NCBI RefSeq assembly: GCF_000242455.2
Contig: NC_019892.1
Location: 9,062,744-9,126,743, forward strand
Source of the DNA: Singulisphaera acidiphila DSM 18658
GTDB taxonomy: Bacteria; Planctomycetota; Planctomycetia; Isosphaerales; Isosphaeraceae
Length of the DNA: 64,000 nt
Reading direction: 5' to 3'
Part shown: positions 44,884-54,190 of the stretch, piece by piece
Layout: each line of letters begins with the position of its first letter
Numbering within the stretch: position 1 is the stretch's first letter
Made by a program: the position numbers and the translations under genes
Notes under the pieces: model-generated
What the model saw: only the letters and a program-made list of their open reading frames with translations
Told to the model about the DNA's origin: nothing
Databases searched by the model: none

Positions 44884-46326
44884 TCAAGCCGAGTCATCCT
44901 TGCTCTCCTCGACGGATCGGGTGATGGAGAGGCCCAGCTCACGGAGCTTCAGCCGAAGCGTCCGAGGCGCGATCCCAAGGATCCGGACGGCTTGCAGTTG
45001 GTTCCCATCGGTCATTCGAAGCACTTGTGCCAGGAGATACCGGTCGACATGCTGATGCACCTCCTGGTACAGGTCACCCCCACCGGCCTGGAGCCGCTGC
45101 TCGATCCAGGTTTCGATCCGCGGCGCAACCTCGACCGCTGCCGCCGCGCCGAGCTTGGGAGGCCCGAGATCGGGGAGGAATTCGGGGACCAGTACGGGGC
45201 CGGTCGACCGCAGCATCGCCTGCTTCAGAACGCTCTGCAACTCGCGAATGTTCCCCGGCCAGGAATACTCGCGGAGCTTCTTCATCGCCTCCGGGGTGAT
45301 CTCCCTGAGTTCGCGCCCGAGCTGCCGGTTGAACCGTCGCATGTAGTGCTGCACCAAGAGCGGTTGGTCATCGCCCCGTTCGCGCAACGGTGGGAGGTGG
45401 ATCGTGAACCCACTCAGCCGGTAGATCAGATCGAGGCGATACTTCCCTTCCGAGGCGAGCGATTCCAGGTCGTGGTTGGTCGCTGCGATCAGCCGAACGT
45501 CCGTCCGAACCGTCTCGTTGCCGCCAACCCGCTCGAAGGTCTGCTCTTGCAAGAGCCGCAGCATCTTGGCCTGGGTCGCCAGCGGCATGTCGCCAACCTC
45601 GTCGAGGAAGATCGTGCCGCCGTTGCATTGTTCGAATTTACCGATGCGTTTGCGGTCGGCGCCGGTAAAAGCCCCCTTCTCGTGGCCGAACAGCTCGCTC
45701 TCCTGGAGCAGTTCGGGGATGGCGGCGCAATTGATGGCCAGGAACGGCGCCAGGGCCCGCGTACTGTGCTGGTAGATGGCCCGTGCCACCAATTCCTTAC
45801 CGGTGCCGCTCTCACCGGTGATGAGCACGGTCACATCCTGACCGGCAACCCGGCCGATCGCCTTGTAAACTTCGATCATGGGCGGGCAACGGCCGATGAT
45901 CGAGTCACCGCGATCCTCGTCAGGAGGCGTCTCGGCGACCTCGGCCGGCTCGCGGGCCAGTCGCGACAGTTCCATCGCCTGGCCAAGCACGAGGCGGAGC
46001 CGCCGGAGGTCGACCGGCTTGGAGAGGTAGTCGTAGGCCCCCTGCTTCATCGCCTCGATCGCAGAGTCGGCATTCGTCGCGTCGGTGATGAAGATGACCG
46101 GGATCCGAGCATCGACCTGGCGGAGCCGTTGGTAGACGTCCAGCCCGGAGATATCGGGCAGCCGGAGGTCGAGCAGGATGACGTCCGGCTTCCGCGCAGC
46201 GGCCTGGCGGACCCCGTCCTGCCCGGTCAAGGCCACGCCGATCTCATGGCCGGCCTCGCAGAAGATGTGGGCCAATTGTTCCTGGATCAGCGCCGGGTTG
46301 TCGTCGACGAGCAACACGCTGGCCAT
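44884..46326 (-). CDS. NtrC-type sigma-54-dependent response regulator
   Basis: The 480-residue protein has an N-terminal receiver (VLLVDDN, phosphoacceptor Asp53 in LLDLRLPD, Lys in YLSKPVD), a central AAA+ domain with Walker A GESGTGKE, the sigma-54 contact loop GAFTGAD, Walker B GGTIFLDEVGDM and SWPGNIRELQ, and a C-terminal Fis-type helix-turn-helix (QLQAVRILGIAPRTLRLKLREL). It would activate sigma-54 promoters after phosphorylation. GAGGTG lies just before the ATG at 46326. It is divergent from the hybrid kinase gene, its probable partner. Confidence 0.92.
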   Translation of the reverse strand: MASVLLVDDNPALIQEQLAHIFCEAGHEIGVALTGQDGVRQAAARKPDVILLDLRLPDISGLDVYQRLRQVDARIPVIFITDATNADSAIEAMKQGAYDYLSKPVDLRRLRLVLGQAMELSRLAREPAEVAETPPDEDRGDSIIGRCPPMIEVYKAIGRVAGQDVTVLITGESGTGKELVARAIYQHSTRALAPFLAINCAAIPELLQESELFGHEKGAFTGADRKRIGKFEQCNGGTIFLDEVGDMPLATQAKMLRLLQEQTFERVGGNETVRTDVRLIAATNHDLESLASEGKYRLDLIYRLSGFTIHLPPLRERGDDQPLLVQHYMRRFNRQLGRELREITPEAMKKLREYSWPGNIRELQSVLKQAMLRSTGPVLVPEFLPDLGPPKLGAAAAVEVAPRIETWIEQRLQAGGGDLYQEVHQHVDRYLLAQVLRMTDGNQLQAVRILGIAPRTLRLKLRELGLSITRSVEESKDDSA

Positions 46327-46704
46327 GGTGCACCTCGGAGGAGGCGTCTCAACTTCGAGACGCCGGCTGAACCACCGCTTCGCCACCCGAAGGCGATCCG
46401 CCAATGAAGCTGCTCCGCTCAATTCCGGACCTCACGGAACAAACTCGCACAAAGAGCCCTCGCCATCGGGTTGAAGCGATCTCTTGATCTTACTCCTCCT
46501 GAACGCCAACTGCATCACGAGACGGGCGTCCTTCTCACTTCGGCCCCCGCGCTCGCCCTCATGGCGCTCGCCGATCTGTCGAATGAGCATGCCCAGTGTT
46601 CCCGCCCCCTGCGGTCGGGTAACATGAAGCTAGCTCTGGATGCGATCCTCGCACGCGATCGGCGTCTGTCTTGATCAAGGGCCGCATGGCCCTCTGAGGT
46701 CGGC
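46327..46704. other. Divergent promoter region with two inverted repeats
   Basis: It separates the NtrC-type regulator from the hybrid kinase. A perfect 8-base repeat, GGCGTCTC/GAGACGCC with a 6-base loop, lies at 46343-46364, and AGGGCC/GGCCCT with a 4-base loop lies at 46678-46693, next to the kinase ribosome site. No sigma-54 (-24/-12) element was found by eye. Confidence 0.5.
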
Positions 46705-49443
46705 ATGCACGACACCCCCCGCGCCCGACGACTGGCCTACGGCATCACGTTCCTGAACATTGCGGTCTCGATCATGATCCAGTGGCACTTCGCAGAGCTG
46801 CTGGGAGACAGGGTCCTGTACATGACGTTCTTCCCGGCGATCCTGATCGCCGCGTATCTCGGTGGCTTCTGGCCCGGGTTCATGGCGACCACGCTCAGCG
46901 CCCTGGCCGTGCTCTTCTTTTTTGTCGAACCGCTTTACTCGTTTCGAGTTAAAGGCGTCGGCGACGCGAGCGCTCTCCCGCTTTTCCTCCTGATCGGCAC
47001 GGTCATCAGCGGCCTGAGCGAAGCCCTGCACCAAGCCTGGCGCCGGATCCTGGCGGACGAACGCCGCCAGGCCGAAGAGGTGCTGGAGAAGTTCTTCAAC
47101 CTCTCCCTCGACCTGCTCTGCATCGCCGGCACCGACGGTTTCTTCAAGCGGGTCAACCCCGCCTTCCACCACGTTCTGGGGTGGGCGGAGGAGGACCTGG
47201 TCACGCATCCGTTCATCCAGTTCGTCCACCCGGATGACGTCGACACCACGCTCGGCGAAATGCAGACGCTTTCCGCAGGCATCCCCACCCTCGCCTTCGA
47301 GAACCGCTACCGCGACACCCACGGCTCTTACAGACACCTCGTCTGGTCCGCCTCCCCCGAACCGCGGACCGGGTTGATTTACGGCATCGCGCGGGACGTC
47401 ACCCAGGCCAAACACGCCGAGGAGGAACTGCGACTCGCCAAGGAAACGGCCGAGGCGGCGAACCGGGCCAAAGACGCGTTCCTGGCCAACGTCAGCCACG
47501 AAATCCGCACTCCCATGAACGCCATCCTCGGCATGACCGAGCTGACCCTCGACACGCCGCTGACCGACGAACAGCGCAAGTATCTCGCGACAGTCAAGAC
47601 CTCGGCCGACGCCCTCTTGAGCGTGATCAACGACCTGCTCGACTTCTCCAAGATCGAGGCCGGCAAGCTCGAACTCGACTTCGCCGACTTCTCGCTCCGA
47701 CGCGTCCTTGGCGAGACCCTGCGGGCCCTGGCCTTCCGCGCCCATCGCAAAGGGCTGGAGCTGGTCTGCCAGATCCAGCCCGACGTCCCCGACGCCCTGA
47801 TCGGTGACGCGGGCCGGCTCCGGCAGGTCCTCCTGAACCTCATCGGCAACGCCATCAAGTTCACCGAACAAGGCGAAATCGTCGTCCGGGTCGAGACCGT
47901 CCCGGCGCCCGGGACGAAGGATTCGATTCCGCCGGGGTTGCTCTTCTCGATCGTAGACACCGGCATCGGCATCCCGCTCGACAAACAGCAGAAGATCTTC
48001 CAAGCCTTCGAGCAACAGGACTCGTCGACCACACGAAAGTACGGGGGAACCGGCCTCGGACTCTCGATCGCCTCACAGTTGGTGGCGCTGATGGGGGGCC
48101 AGATCACGGTCGAGAGCGTCCCTGGCCGGGGCAGCACCTTCTGCTTCACGGTTCACTTCGCCGAACACCCGCACCCGATCGACCACCCCTTCGAACGGCC
48201 GCTGACCGACCTCCACGGCTTACGCATCCTGATCGTCGATGACAATGCAACCAACCGCCACATCCTCGAAGAATGGCTGCGGAGCTGGAAAACCGATCCG
48301 ACATCGGTCGGCGATGGCCTCAAGGCCCTGGACGCCTTATGGCGAGGGGTCGCCCTGGGCCGGCCCTTCTCGCTCGTCTTGCTCGACGCAAGGATGCCCG
48401 GCACCGATGGCCTGGCCCTCGCCGCGAGCATCCTCCAGAGTCCCGAGCTGTCGGCCAGCCGGATCATCTTGCTGACCTCCGAAGACCTGCATGGAGACAT
48501 CGCCCGTTACCGCACGTTGGGCATTGCGGCGTACACAATGAAGCCGGTCCAGCAGGAAGAGCTGTTGGAGATCATCCATCGGGTCCTGTCCCGCCCGACG
48601 CCCGCCGAACCGGCCGCCCCGACGGCGACCACGACGTCTCCTGTCCCCGTCGACCCGGCCGAATCCGGATCTCGGCTCCGCGTGCTGGTGGCCGAGGACA
48701 ACCCCCTCAACCAGGAGCTCGTCGAGCATCTGCTGCGCCGACGCGGACACGACGTCGTGGTCGTCGGTGACGGCCTGGAGGCACTCAACGCCATCGATCG
48801 GCACGACTTCGACCTGTCGCTCCTCGACGTCCACATGCCCGAATTCGATGGATTCCAAGTGATCGAGGCCGTCCGTCAACGCGAGCAGTCCACCGGCGAG
48901 CACCTGCCGGTGATCGCGATGACCGCCCTGGCGATGAAGGGGGACCGCGAGCGTTGCTTAGAGGCAGGGATGGACGACTATCTGGCCAAGCCGATCCGCG
49001 CCTCCGCCCTCTTCGCAGTGATCGACCGCGTGCTGGCCAACCGGCCCGAGTTGTCCCCTCCCCTGCCTTCGCCTCCACCACCCGAGGATCTGCTCGACCC
49101 GGGCGCCTTGCGGGCGGCCTGCGACGACGATGCCATGTTGCTCGAAAAGCTCTGTCGGGTCTTCCAGGCTAAGACCCCCGACTCCCTCGCACGGGTCCGC
49201 GAGGCGATCCAGGAGGAGGACCCGGCGCGGTTGCGTGAAGCGGCCCACCATCTGCGTGGTCTGCTCTCCACCTTCTCGACGACCGCCGCCCAGACGGCCC
49301 TGAAACTCGAAGCGATCGGAACCAGCGAGCAATTCGATGCCGCCCCCTCGATCCTCGAGGGCCTGACCGCGATGATCCACCAACTCGGTCCGTTGCTGGA
49401 TAACCTCTCGATCGAGCAATTACAGCGTCAAAGGGAAGACTGA
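46705..49443 (+). CDS. Membrane hybrid sensor histidine kinase
   Basis: The 912-residue protein has, in order: a DUF4118-like membrane region (about 10-105, three to four helices), a PAS domain (about 128-235), HisKA with His265 in FLANVSHEIRTPMN, an HATPase domain (DAGRLRQVLLNLIGNAIKFT, DTGIGI, YGGTGLGLSI), two receiver domains (Asp in LLDARMPG near 560 and in LLDVHMPE near 706) and a C-terminal HPt domain with AHHLRG near 845. This is a full phosphorelay in one chain. The HPt could pass phosphate to the divergent NtrC-type regulator. GAGG lies five bases before the ATG. The stimulus is unknown. Confidence 0.92.
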   Translation: MHDTPRARRLAYGITFLNIAVSIMIQWHFAELLGDRVLYMTFFPAILIAAYLGGFWPGFMATTLSALAVLFFFVEPLYSFRVKGVGDASALPLFLLIGTVISGLSEALHQAWRRILADERRQAEEVLEKFFNLSLDLLCIAGTDGFFKRVNPAFHHVLGWAEEDLVTHPFIQFVHPDDVDTTLGEMQTLSAGIPTLAFENRYRDTHGSYRHLVWSASPEPRTGLIYGIARDVTQAKHAEEELRLAKETAEAANRAKDAFLANVSHEIRTPMNAILGMTELTLDTPLTDEQRKYLATVKTSADALLSVINDLLDFSKIEAGKLELDFADFSLRRVLGETLRALAFRAHRKGLELVCQIQPDVPDALIGDAGRLRQVLLNLIGNAIKFTEQGEIVVRVETVPAPGTKDSIPPGLLFSIVDTGIGIPLDKQQKIFQAFEQQDSSTTRKYGGTGLGLSIASQLVALMGGQITVESVPGRGSTFCFTVHFAEHPHPIDHPFERPLTDLHGLRILIVDDNATNRHILEEWLRSWKTDPTSVGDGLKALDALWRGVALGRPFSLVLLDARMPGTDGLALAASILQSPELSASRIILLTSEDLHGDIARYRTLGIAAYTMKPVQQEELLEIIHRVLSRPTPAEPAAPTATTTSPVPVDPAESGSRLRVLVAEDNPLNQELVEHLLRRRGHDVVVVGDGLEALNAIDRHDFDLSLLDVHMPEFDGFQVIEAVRQREQSTGEHLPVIAMTALAMKGDRERCLEAGMDDYLAKPIRASALFAVIDRVLANRPELSPPLPSPPPPEDLLDPGALRAACDDDAMLLEKLCRVFQAKTPDSLARVREAIQEEDPARLREAAHHLRGLLSTFSTTAAQTALKLEAIGTSEQFDAAPSILEGLTAMIHQLGPLLDNLSIEQLQRQRED

Positions 49444-49628
49444 CAATCGACCCCGCGGCTCGTTCTCTGCCAGCGAACAAGTCGCCGCCCACATATGGCT
49501 GACCGCGGATAGTGGACCCGAGAGTGGCGGGGCGGGGGAAGCAGTAGTCCGGCCCTTTCATCGGAGCGTGAACCTTTTCCTTGCCCGACTGTCCTTATCC
49601 CTAACCCACGCGCACAGAGGCCGTCGTT

Positions 49629-51194
49629 TTGAGCGAAGAACACTCGGTACCCGTCCTGATCGTCGGTGCTGGGCCTGCCGGCCTCACCCTTGCCTGTGAC
49701 CTTGCCCGCCGCGGCGTCCGTTTACGAGTCATCGACAAAGCTGACTGGCTGTTCATCGGCTCCCGCGGGAAAGGCCTCCAGCCACGGACGCTCGAAGTTT
49801 TCGACGACCTCGGCGTAATAGATGCCATCGTCGCTTCGGGCGCACCATTCCCGGGCTTCCGTTGCTACGCCAACGACCAGGTCGCGTGGGACCGCTCGCT
49901 AGCCCAGATGTTGGGCATCCGTGAGCCGGTGCCGACCCCCGACATTCCGTACCCTTCCGCCTGGATCATTCCGCAGTGGCGGACGGACGAGATTCTCGCC
50001 GCCCGCCTGGAGCAGCTCGGCGGCCGCGTCGAACTGTCCACCGAACTCGTTGCCTTCACCCAAGATGCAGACGGCGTCTCGGCCACCGTCGCCCGCGGAG
50101 GTGTGCCGGAACAGATTCGCTGCGACTACCTTATCGGCACTGACGGTGGACGAAGCTTCGTCCGCAAGGCCCTCGGCGTCGGGTTTGCCGGCGAGACGTT
50201 CGAGACCGAGCGGACGATCATTGGCGATGTTCGAGTGGACGGCCCGCTGGACCACGACCACTGCCACCTATTGACGCGAGCCGGCAGCACGGGCAGCGCC
50301 GACCGGTTCTCCCTGTGGGGTCTGCCAGTCACGGATTACTTCCAACTCGTCGTGAACGTGACCGCCGACGCGGTGCCCGACCTGACGCTGGAAGGGATGC
50401 AGGTCGAGTTGGAGCGGCGATCAGGGCGGACGGACATCCGGCTGCACGATCTGCGGTGGATTTCCCTGTACCGGGTGAACGTCCGCATGGCCGACCGGTT
50501 TCGGGTGGGCCGGGTGTTCTTGGCGGGAGACGCGGCCCACGTCCACTCGTCGGCCGGCGGGCAGGGGCTGAACACGAGCGTGCAGGACGCTTACAACCTC
50601 GGCTGGAAGCTCGGGGCCGTGCTCTCCGGTGCCCCTGCCGACTTGCTTGACACCTACGAAGCCGAGCGGATGCCGATCGCTGCCGACCTCCTCGGACTCA
50701 CCACCCGGTGGCATCGTCAGGACTTCAAGGGGCCGCCGGCCGATACCGAGCCGTCGCCGGGCCACAAGCTGTCCCAGCTCTCGTTGAACTACCGAGGCGG
50801 GCCGCTGGCGTGGGATGACCGTGCCGAGCCGGGTTCTGTCAGGGCGGGTGACCGGGCACCGGACGCCCCCTGCCATGACGCCGCAGGGAATCCGACGCGC
50901 CTCTTCGACATCTTTCGCGGGCCGCATTTTACGCTGCTTTCGTTCGGCGAAGGTCCGCATCCCGCTGAGGTTACCAATCGGTTCCCGGTGATCCGGGTCG
51001 GGCGAGCGGGCGACCTTATCGACAACGAAGGGCACATCCACCACGGTTTTGGGCTCGACCCGATCACCGTAGGACAACAGCTCGTCTTGATCCGACCGGA
51101 CGGCTATATCGGCTTGATGACAGACGGCCCCGGAAGTGCCGAGGAGCGACTTGGCAATTACCTGAAATTGGTGACGCCCGCCAGGACAGGATGA
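49629..51194 (+). CDS. FAD-dependent aromatic-type monooxygenase
   Basis: The 521-residue flavoprotein has the FAD-binding fingerprint VLIVGAGPAGLTLACDLARRG at residues 9-29, the DG-type motif YLIGTDGGRSFVRKALG, and the GD motif VFLAGDAAHVHSSAGGQGLNTSVQDAYNLGWKL. A thioredoxin-like C-terminal domain (GDRAPDAPC, FTLLSFGEGPHP) is typical of the phenol-hydroxylase/PheA-TfdB and rifampicin monooxygenase group. It should use NAD(P)H and oxygen to hydroxylate an aromatic compound. The start is a TTG at 49629. The GNAT gene follows after 19 bases, so the two form an operon. Confidence 0.9.
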   Translation: MSEEHSVPVLIVGAGPAGLTLACDLARRGVRLRVIDKADWLFIGSRGKGLQPRTLEVFDDLGVIDAIVASGAPFPGFRCYANDQVAWDRSLAQMLGIREPVPTPDIPYPSAWIIPQWRTDEILAARLEQLGGRVELSTELVAFTQDADGVSATVARGGVPEQIRCDYLIGTDGGRSFVRKALGVGFAGETFETERTIIGDVRVDGPLDHDHCHLLTRAGSTGSADRFSLWGLPVTDYFQLVVNVTADAVPDLTLEGMQVELERRSGRTDIRLHDLRWISLYRVNVRMADRFRVGRVFLAGDAAHVHSSAGGQGLNTSVQDAYNLGWKLGAVLSGAPADLLDTYEAERMPIAADLLGLTTRWHRQDFKGPPADTEPSPGHKLSQLSLNYRGGPLAWDDRAEPGSVRAGDRAPDAPCHDAAGNPTRLFDIFRGPHFTLLSFGEGPHPAEVTNRFPVIRVGRAGDLIDNEGHIHHGFGLDPITVGQQLVLIRPDGYIGLMTDGPGSAEERLGNYLKLVTPARTG

Positions 51195-51213
51195 ACCCCT
51201 TTGGAATAAGCCA

Positions 51214-52029
51214 ATGATGTACTCCGACCGCGAGTTGTCACAAAAACTCGAACGCACCGAGGCCCTCGCCAATGCCGCCTTCGTCGAATCGCGCGCCGCG
51301 CTGGTGCCCGACATCGGTGCGGAATGGATCGAGGTGGCGGGCGCGTATGCTCTCTTCGACGGGCCGAGTTCGCCCGTGCCCCAGACGTTCGGGCTGGGGC
51401 TGTTCGAGGCCGCCACGGGCGAAACCCTCGACACCATCGAGGCGTTCTTTCGTCGGCACAATGCACCGGTATTCCACGAGGTGAGCCCGCTGACGGATGC
51501 CGGCCTCCTTCGACTGCTTGGAGACCGCAGCTACCTGCCATGCGAGCAGACCAGTGTGATGGTCCGAAAGATCGAGAACGAGATGCCGCCCAACCCGAAA
51601 CTGAACAGAGACGTGACCACGCGAGTCATCGGGCCGGGTGAATCGGAACTCTGGGCGCGGACCGCGGTCGCAGGGTGGGCCACTGAAGGCGAGGGGCTCG
51701 CAGCGTTCATGCTCGACCTCGGACGAATATGCACGAACGCGAGGGGCGGATTCCCATTCCTCGCCGAGCTAAACGGCAGGGCGATCTCCACTGGGATGCT
51801 GTACGTGTTCAATGATGTCGCCATCCTCGCCGGAGCGAGTACCGTGACTGAAGGTCGGCGACGGGGTGGTCAGCTCGCGCTGCTCGACGCACGGCTCCGG
51901 TTCGCTGCGGAACAGGGCTGCCGGATCGCCATGATGGGGGCGTCGCCAGGGAGCCAGTCGCAGCGGAACGCCGAGACGAACGGGTTTCGCGTCGCCTACA
52001 CGCGGACCAAGTGGCAACTACATAGCTAG
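51214..52029 (+). CDS. GNAT-family N-acetyltransferase
   Basis: The 271-residue protein has a less conserved N-terminal half and a C-terminal GNAT domain (about 130-265) with FLAELNGRAISTGMLYVFNDVAILAGASTVTEGRRRGGQLALLDARL, where the TEGRRRGGQ segment is the acetyl-CoA pyrophosphate loop, and a final GASPGSQSQRNAETNGFRVAY. It is in an operon with the flavin monooxygenase, suggesting paired chemical modification, perhaps of a toxic aromatic or antibiotic. That pairing function is inference. Confidence 0.85.
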   Translation: MMYSDRELSQKLERTEALANAAFVESRAALVPDIGAEWIEVAGAYALFDGPSSPVPQTFGLGLFEAATGETLDTIEAFFRRHNAPVFHEVSPLTDAGLLRLLGDRSYLPCEQTSVMVRKIENEMPPNPKLNRDVTTRVIGPGESELWARTAVAGWATEGEGLAAFMLDLGRICTNARGGFPFLAELNGRAISTGMLYVFNDVAILAGASTVTEGRRRGGQLALLDARLRFAAEQGCRIAMMGASPGSQSQRNAETNGFRVAYTRTKWQLHS

Positions 52030-52150
52030 CAGAGAACACGCATCAGCGAGTTCGCATAACAAGAAAGGGAGACGTCGGCCGGCACCAGCGGTAAGAACGC
52101 AAGCAAAGGTCCCCGTGGGCGCATGACGGGTCAAACGTCCCCGCTTCATT

Positions 52151-52561
52151 TCAGATCACCCAGTCATGGGGCGAGGAGAGATCGGCGAGCTGCGCCATGG
52201 AGGTTTGCGCAAGTACGAGTCGCTCTGCGGAGCGAATGCGATCGAGGACGGCGGCCAGGACGCGTGAGGCCAGGTTTTGCTCCTCGCGGGGAGACTGGTC
52301 TGGCCCTTCGATCGCGTGAATGACCTCGAGCAGGGAGATCGTCTGAGCAGGCCGAGCCAAGCGATACCCCCCCAGCGACCCGCGTGTGCTCCGAACCAGG
52401 TTCGCGGCCTTGAGCTGGAGCAAGATCTGCACCAGATACTTCTCCGGAATCCCGTTCCCCTCGGCAATCACCCGGGCACGGACCGGCACCTCGTCCTGAT
52501 CCTGCCGCGCAAGCGCAATGATCGCCAAACAGGCATATTCAACCTTGGCCGAGAGCTTCAT
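52151..52561 (-). CDS. Rrf2-family transcriptional regulator (CymR-like)
   Basis: The 136-residue protein starts MKLSAKVEYACLAIIALARQ and has the Rrf2 winged helix: IAEGNGIPEKYLVQILLQLKAANLVRSTRGSLGGYRLARP. It lacks the three-cysteine cluster of IscR/NsrR, having only one Cys near the start, so it is unlikely to hold an iron-sulfur cluster. This fits the CymR branch, which controls cysteine metabolism together with cysteine synthase. The two genes upstream on the same strand are sulfur-amino-acid enzymes, which supports that reading. GGAGG precedes the ATG. Confidence 0.85.
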   Translation of the reverse strand: MKLSAKVEYACLAIIALARQDQDEVPVRARVIAEGNGIPEKYLVQILLQLKAANLVRSTRGSLGGYRLARPAQTISLLEVIHAIEGPDQSPREEQNLASRVLAAVLDRIRSAERLVLAQTSMAQLADLSSPHDWVI

Positions 52562-52705
52562 CGCGGTATCCCTCCCGACAAGGCGTACAAGGGGGTCTGA
52601 AACCAAAATGCATGAGTAACGGCCCCTCAAGCTCCCAGACCACAATCTTTCCCTTGGCAGGCCCCAATGGCTTCATCACCCAAACGGACCTTCAGTCTAA
52701 GCCGG

Positions 52706-52734
52706 ATCTTACTAATCCCGACCGATTAAGTCAA
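52706..52734 (-). promoter_or_regulatory. Predicted promoter of the Rrf2 gene with internal dyad
   Basis: On the minus strand TTGACT and TAAGAT are separated by exactly 17 bases. The spacer contains TAATC and GATTA in inverted array (52713-52728), a candidate Rrf2 operator that would give autorepression. The rest of 52562-52956 shows no gene. Confidence 0.6.
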
Positions 52735-52956
52735 GTTATATCCTACAATGTCGACTAGCTTAGTGCGGCTTATTGCCAAAAAGCGGGAGAGGGGGCGAGA
52801 ATTCTTCTGCGTTGGTGATGGTTAGGGACGGAGGCAGGCTGAGCGCCGGGGTGAGAGCGGCTTCTCGATTTCGATGGCAGGCGAGAAGCTGGCACTCCTC
52901 GCCTGCCCGAAGGCAATCTCAGCGGGCAGGCCATCGCGTCGATACGACGACAGTTC

Positions 52957-54117
52957 TTAAGAGGCGAAGGCCTGGCGCAGGTCTTCTTGGAGGTCGGCTA
53001 CGTCTTCAATGCCGACGCTCAGGCGGACCAGGCCGTCATCGACGCCGCGTGCCTTGCGGATCTCGGCCGGGATGCTGGCGTGGGTCATGGTGGCCGGGTG
53101 GCTGATCAGTGACTCGACTCCGCCCAGGCTCTCGGCCAGGCTGAAGAGCTTGGTGCGCGTGAGCAAGCGCTTGGCCGCCTCCCCCCCGCCGGCAAGGCTG
53201 ATGCTGATCATGCCGCCGAAGTCACGCATCTGCCGACGGGCCAGGTCGTGGTTCGGGTGCGAGGGAAGGCCCGGATAATAGACCCGGTCCACTCCAGGCT
53301 GCTCGGCCAGCCAAGGAGCGAGTTGCGCGGCGTTGGCGCAATGCCGGTCCATCCGAACCGCGAGGGTCTTCGCGCCTCGGAGCACCAGCCAGGAGTCGAA
53401 GGGGCCGGGGACCCCTCCCGCGGCGTTCTGATAGAACCGAATCGGCTCGAGGAGGGCACGCGAACCGATCACGGCTCCACCGACCACGTCGGAGTGGCCG
53501 CCCAGATACTTGGTCGTGCTATGCACCACGATGTCAGCACCCAGGCGGAGCGGCTGTTGCAAGTAAGGGGAGGCAAACGTGTTATCCACCGCGAGCAAGG
53601 CCCCGGCCCGGTGCGCAATCTCGGCGATCGCCGCAATGTCGAGAACTTGCAGCAGGGGGTTGGTCGGCGTTTCGATCCAGACGAGCTTCGTGGCGGGCGT
53701 GACGGCGCGGGCAAACCCTTCGGGGTTGATGTCGTCGGTGTAGCGGGGAATCAGCCCCCACTGCTTGAAAACCCGCTCCAGCAGCCGGTAGGTCCCGCCG
53801 TACAGGTCGGACGCGGCGACCACTTCATCCCCGGGCTTCAAGGTCAAGAGGACCGCCGTGCTGGCGGCCAGGCCTGACGCGAACGCCAACCCCTGCTCTC
53901 CCCCTTCGAGGGCGGCGAGACAGCTCTCCAGAGCCGCGCGGGTCGGGTTACCGCTGCGCGAGTACTCGTAACCCTTGTGCTCTCCAGGCGCCTCTTGGGT
54001 GAATGTCGAGGTGGCGTAGATCGGCACCACGGTCGCTCCCGTGGCGGGATCGGCACCTTGGCCTTCGTGAATGGCGAGGGTCGAAAAACCGAGGGGGCGC
54101 GACGCTTCTTCGGTCAT
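52957..54117 (-). CDS. Cystathionine gamma-synthase/lyase family PLP enzyme
   Basis: The 386-residue enzyme belongs to the Cys/Met metabolism PLP family: GYEYSRSGNPTRAALE, FASGLAAS, the DNTFASPYLQQPL loop, the PLP lysine Lys203 in STTKYLGGHSD, and SLGGVESLISHPATMTHASIP. Length fits MetB/MetC/cystathionine gamma-lyase. Next to a cystathionine beta-synthase gene (74 bases upstream), a gamma-lyase role completing reverse transsulfuration from homocysteine to cysteine is most likely, but gamma-synthase cannot be excluded. Start at 54117 with a weak AAGAAGA site. Confidence 0.9.
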   Translation of the reverse strand: MTEEASRPLGFSTLAIHEGQGADPATGATVVPIYATSTFTQEAPGEHKGYEYSRSGNPTRAALESCLAALEGGEQGLAFASGLAASTAVLLTLKPGDEVVAASDLYGGTYRLLERVFKQWGLIPRYTDDINPEGFARAVTPATKLVWIETPTNPLLQVLDIAAIAEIAHRAGALLAVDNTFASPYLQQPLRLGADIVVHSTTKYLGGHSDVVGGAVIGSRALLEPIRFYQNAAGGVPGPFDSWLVLRGAKTLAVRMDRHCANAAQLAPWLAEQPGVDRVYYPGLPSHPNHDLARRQMRDFGGMISISLAGGGEAAKRLLTRTKLFSLAESLGGVESLISHPATMTHASIPAEIRKARGVDDGLVRLSVGIEDVADLQEDLRQAFAS

Positions 54118-54190
54118 GGGTCTTCTTTCGCTGGAAAACTCCGCGGGTGTGAGTTGCCGACCATACCACCCGCGCTTCGATGGGAAAGCC

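Noticed and set aside
46471..46674. 67-codon frame between the NtrC-type and kinase genes
   Set aside because: No ribosome site or family; the region is better explained as a divergent promoter.
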